From assembly GCF_900182815.1 (NCBI RefSeq), contig NZ_FXUA01000003.1, positions 248,001 to 312,000 on the forward strand: DNA of 64,000 nt, written 5' to 3'. The DNA comes from Algoriphagus winogradskyi (GTDB taxonomy: Bacteria; Bacteroidota; Bacteroidia; Cytophagales; Cyclobacteriaceae). A program made the translations under genes and the position numbers. The stretch's first letter is position 1. The number at the start of each line of letters is the position of its first letter. A model generated the notes under the pieces. It did not search any database, had not been told where the DNA came from, and was given only the letters and a program-made list of their open reading frames with translations. Below are positions 63,517 to 64,000 of the stretch, one piece after another.

Positions 63517-64000
63517 TCAAACCAGCACCAACTCAAACGGCCTAAACGCATCCAAAAGTGGATCAGAAGGATCAAGCTCTGTAACTAAAGTATGTACTGC
63601 ACTCATATCACATGTCTTGTATTTTTGCACGGAATGTAGCTTATCGGAAACCGTCAAAATCACTGTCTTTTTTGCCGCTCGGATCATCGCTTGCTTCACT
63701 TGAATCACTTCCCAGTCAAATTCTGTCAACCCAAACTTAGCATCCAAATAGCCTGTACCCAGGATACACAGATCAACGCGAAGTTGAGAAAGCGCATTTA
63801 CGACGGTCCCTCCCACTGCGAATTTGGCATCGTGCAAAAGTTTGCCACCAAGAAATATCACCTCTACATTTTCATGATCGAGCAAAGCCATTGCTACGTG
63901 CAAACTTGGCGTAAATACAGTTAAGTCCAGCTTTTTAGGAATAAGCTTAGCAACTTCCATATTAGTCGTTCCTCCACTCATGAGGATCACTTGCCCATCA
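63517..64000 (-). CDS. DeoR-family transcriptional regulator, N-terminus beyond the window
   Basis: The C-terminal effector domain of a DeoR-type sugar regulator. The reading frame is open to the window end. The first visible residues (DGQVILMSGGTTN) match the conserved phosphosugar-binding start of this domain, so an internal GTG at 63990 is not the real start. Other landmarks are FLGGKL, AVGG and DLCILGTGYLDAKFGLTEFDWEVIQVKQAM. The winged helix-turn-helix lies outside. Ligands of the family are phosphorylated sugars; none can be named here. It is on the opposite strand to the metal cassette and not part of it. Confidence 0.88.
   Translation of the reverse strand, partial: DGQVILMSGGTTNMEVAKLIPKKLDLTVFTPSLHVAMALLDHENVEVIFLGGKLLHDAKFAVGGTVVNALSQLRVDLCILGTGYLDAKFGLTEFDWEVIQVKQAMIRAAKKTVILTVSDKLHSVQKYKTCDMSAVHTLVTELDPSDPLLDAFRPFELVLV

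Noticed and set aside
1..64000. Mobile elements, phage genes, CRISPR arrays or tRNA-linked integration sites
   Set aside because: No transposase, integrase, regularly spaced repeats or cloverleaf was found by eye; a computed search could still reveal small elements.

Overview
The window looks like a chromosome segment of a marine, alga-associated member of the Bacteroidota, probably Cytophagales close to Algoriphagus/Cyclobacteriaceae. That placement is inference. It rests on SusC/SusD pairs, lipoprotein signals, a hybrid two-component system, HYC_CC_PP and DUF5117-type proteins, A-rich leaders without Shine-Dalgarno sequences, and moderate G+C. I saw no tRNA, rRNA, CRISPR array, insertion sequence or phage gene.

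Region 1 (1-1393) holds the end of an NmrA-like NAD(P)-binding protein and a siderophore-interacting flavoprotein. Region 2 (1440-27907) is an agar/porphyran utilisation locus in three blocks. The first block (8546 down to 1440, minus strand) encodes a cytochrome P450, a 2Fe-2S ferredoxin, a ferredoxin reductase, a zinc alcohol dehydrogenase, an esterase, a GH16 beta-agarase-type enzyme and a GH117 enzyme, with a divergent AraC regulator at 8719. This matches the known oxidative demethylation of 6-O-methyl-D-galactose, with the dehydrogenase and esterase suited to handling the formaldehyde released. The second block (19044 down to 9600, minus) encodes a second GH117, a zinc dehydrogenase, a KduD-like SDR, an aldehyde dehydrogenase, an enolase-superfamily cycloisomerase, an aldose 1-epimerase, a RhaT-like sugar permease and a sulfatase. 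Together these form the 3,6-anhydro-L-galactose pathway as far as 2-keto-3-deoxygluconate. The third block (19444-27907, plus) encodes a membrane-anchored TPR/LuxR-type regulator, SusC, SusD and a glycan-binding lipoprotein, and ends at a strong terminator.

Region 3 (28094-56150) is a second polysaccharide locus, almost all on the minus strand. It encodes SusC/SusD plus a FAS1-like lipoprotein, a hybrid two-component sensor, three sulfatases (one fused to a GH78 rhamnosidase module), a Tat-exported toroid-type enzyme I cannot classify, GH3, GH5 and GH43 enzymes, and two nucleoside-hydrolase-fold proteins. The likely substrate is a sulfated, rhamnose-containing algal glycan (ulvan- or rhamnan-like), but no known ulvan lyase is visible. 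A LysR-regulator remnant lies near its edge.

Region 4 (56265-64000) holds a DUF5117-type zinc metalloprotease, a di-haem cytochrome c, a cassette of a Cys-rich HYC-type protein, a TonB-dependent receptor and a heavy-metal-binding protein (probably metal, perhaps copper, handling), and the C-terminal part of a DeoR-family regulator cut by the window end.

The most unusual signals are non-coding. A roughly 100-nt intergenic element is duplicated without gaps in front of susD and the FAS1 gene, with a small hairpin showing one compensatory change. A repeated AAAAAwAGGGTrA box lies upstream of several region-3 genes and may be the operator of the hybrid two-component system. Among proteins, the Tat-exported toroid enzyme and the two nucleoside-hydrolase-fold proteins are the best candidates for undescribed function.
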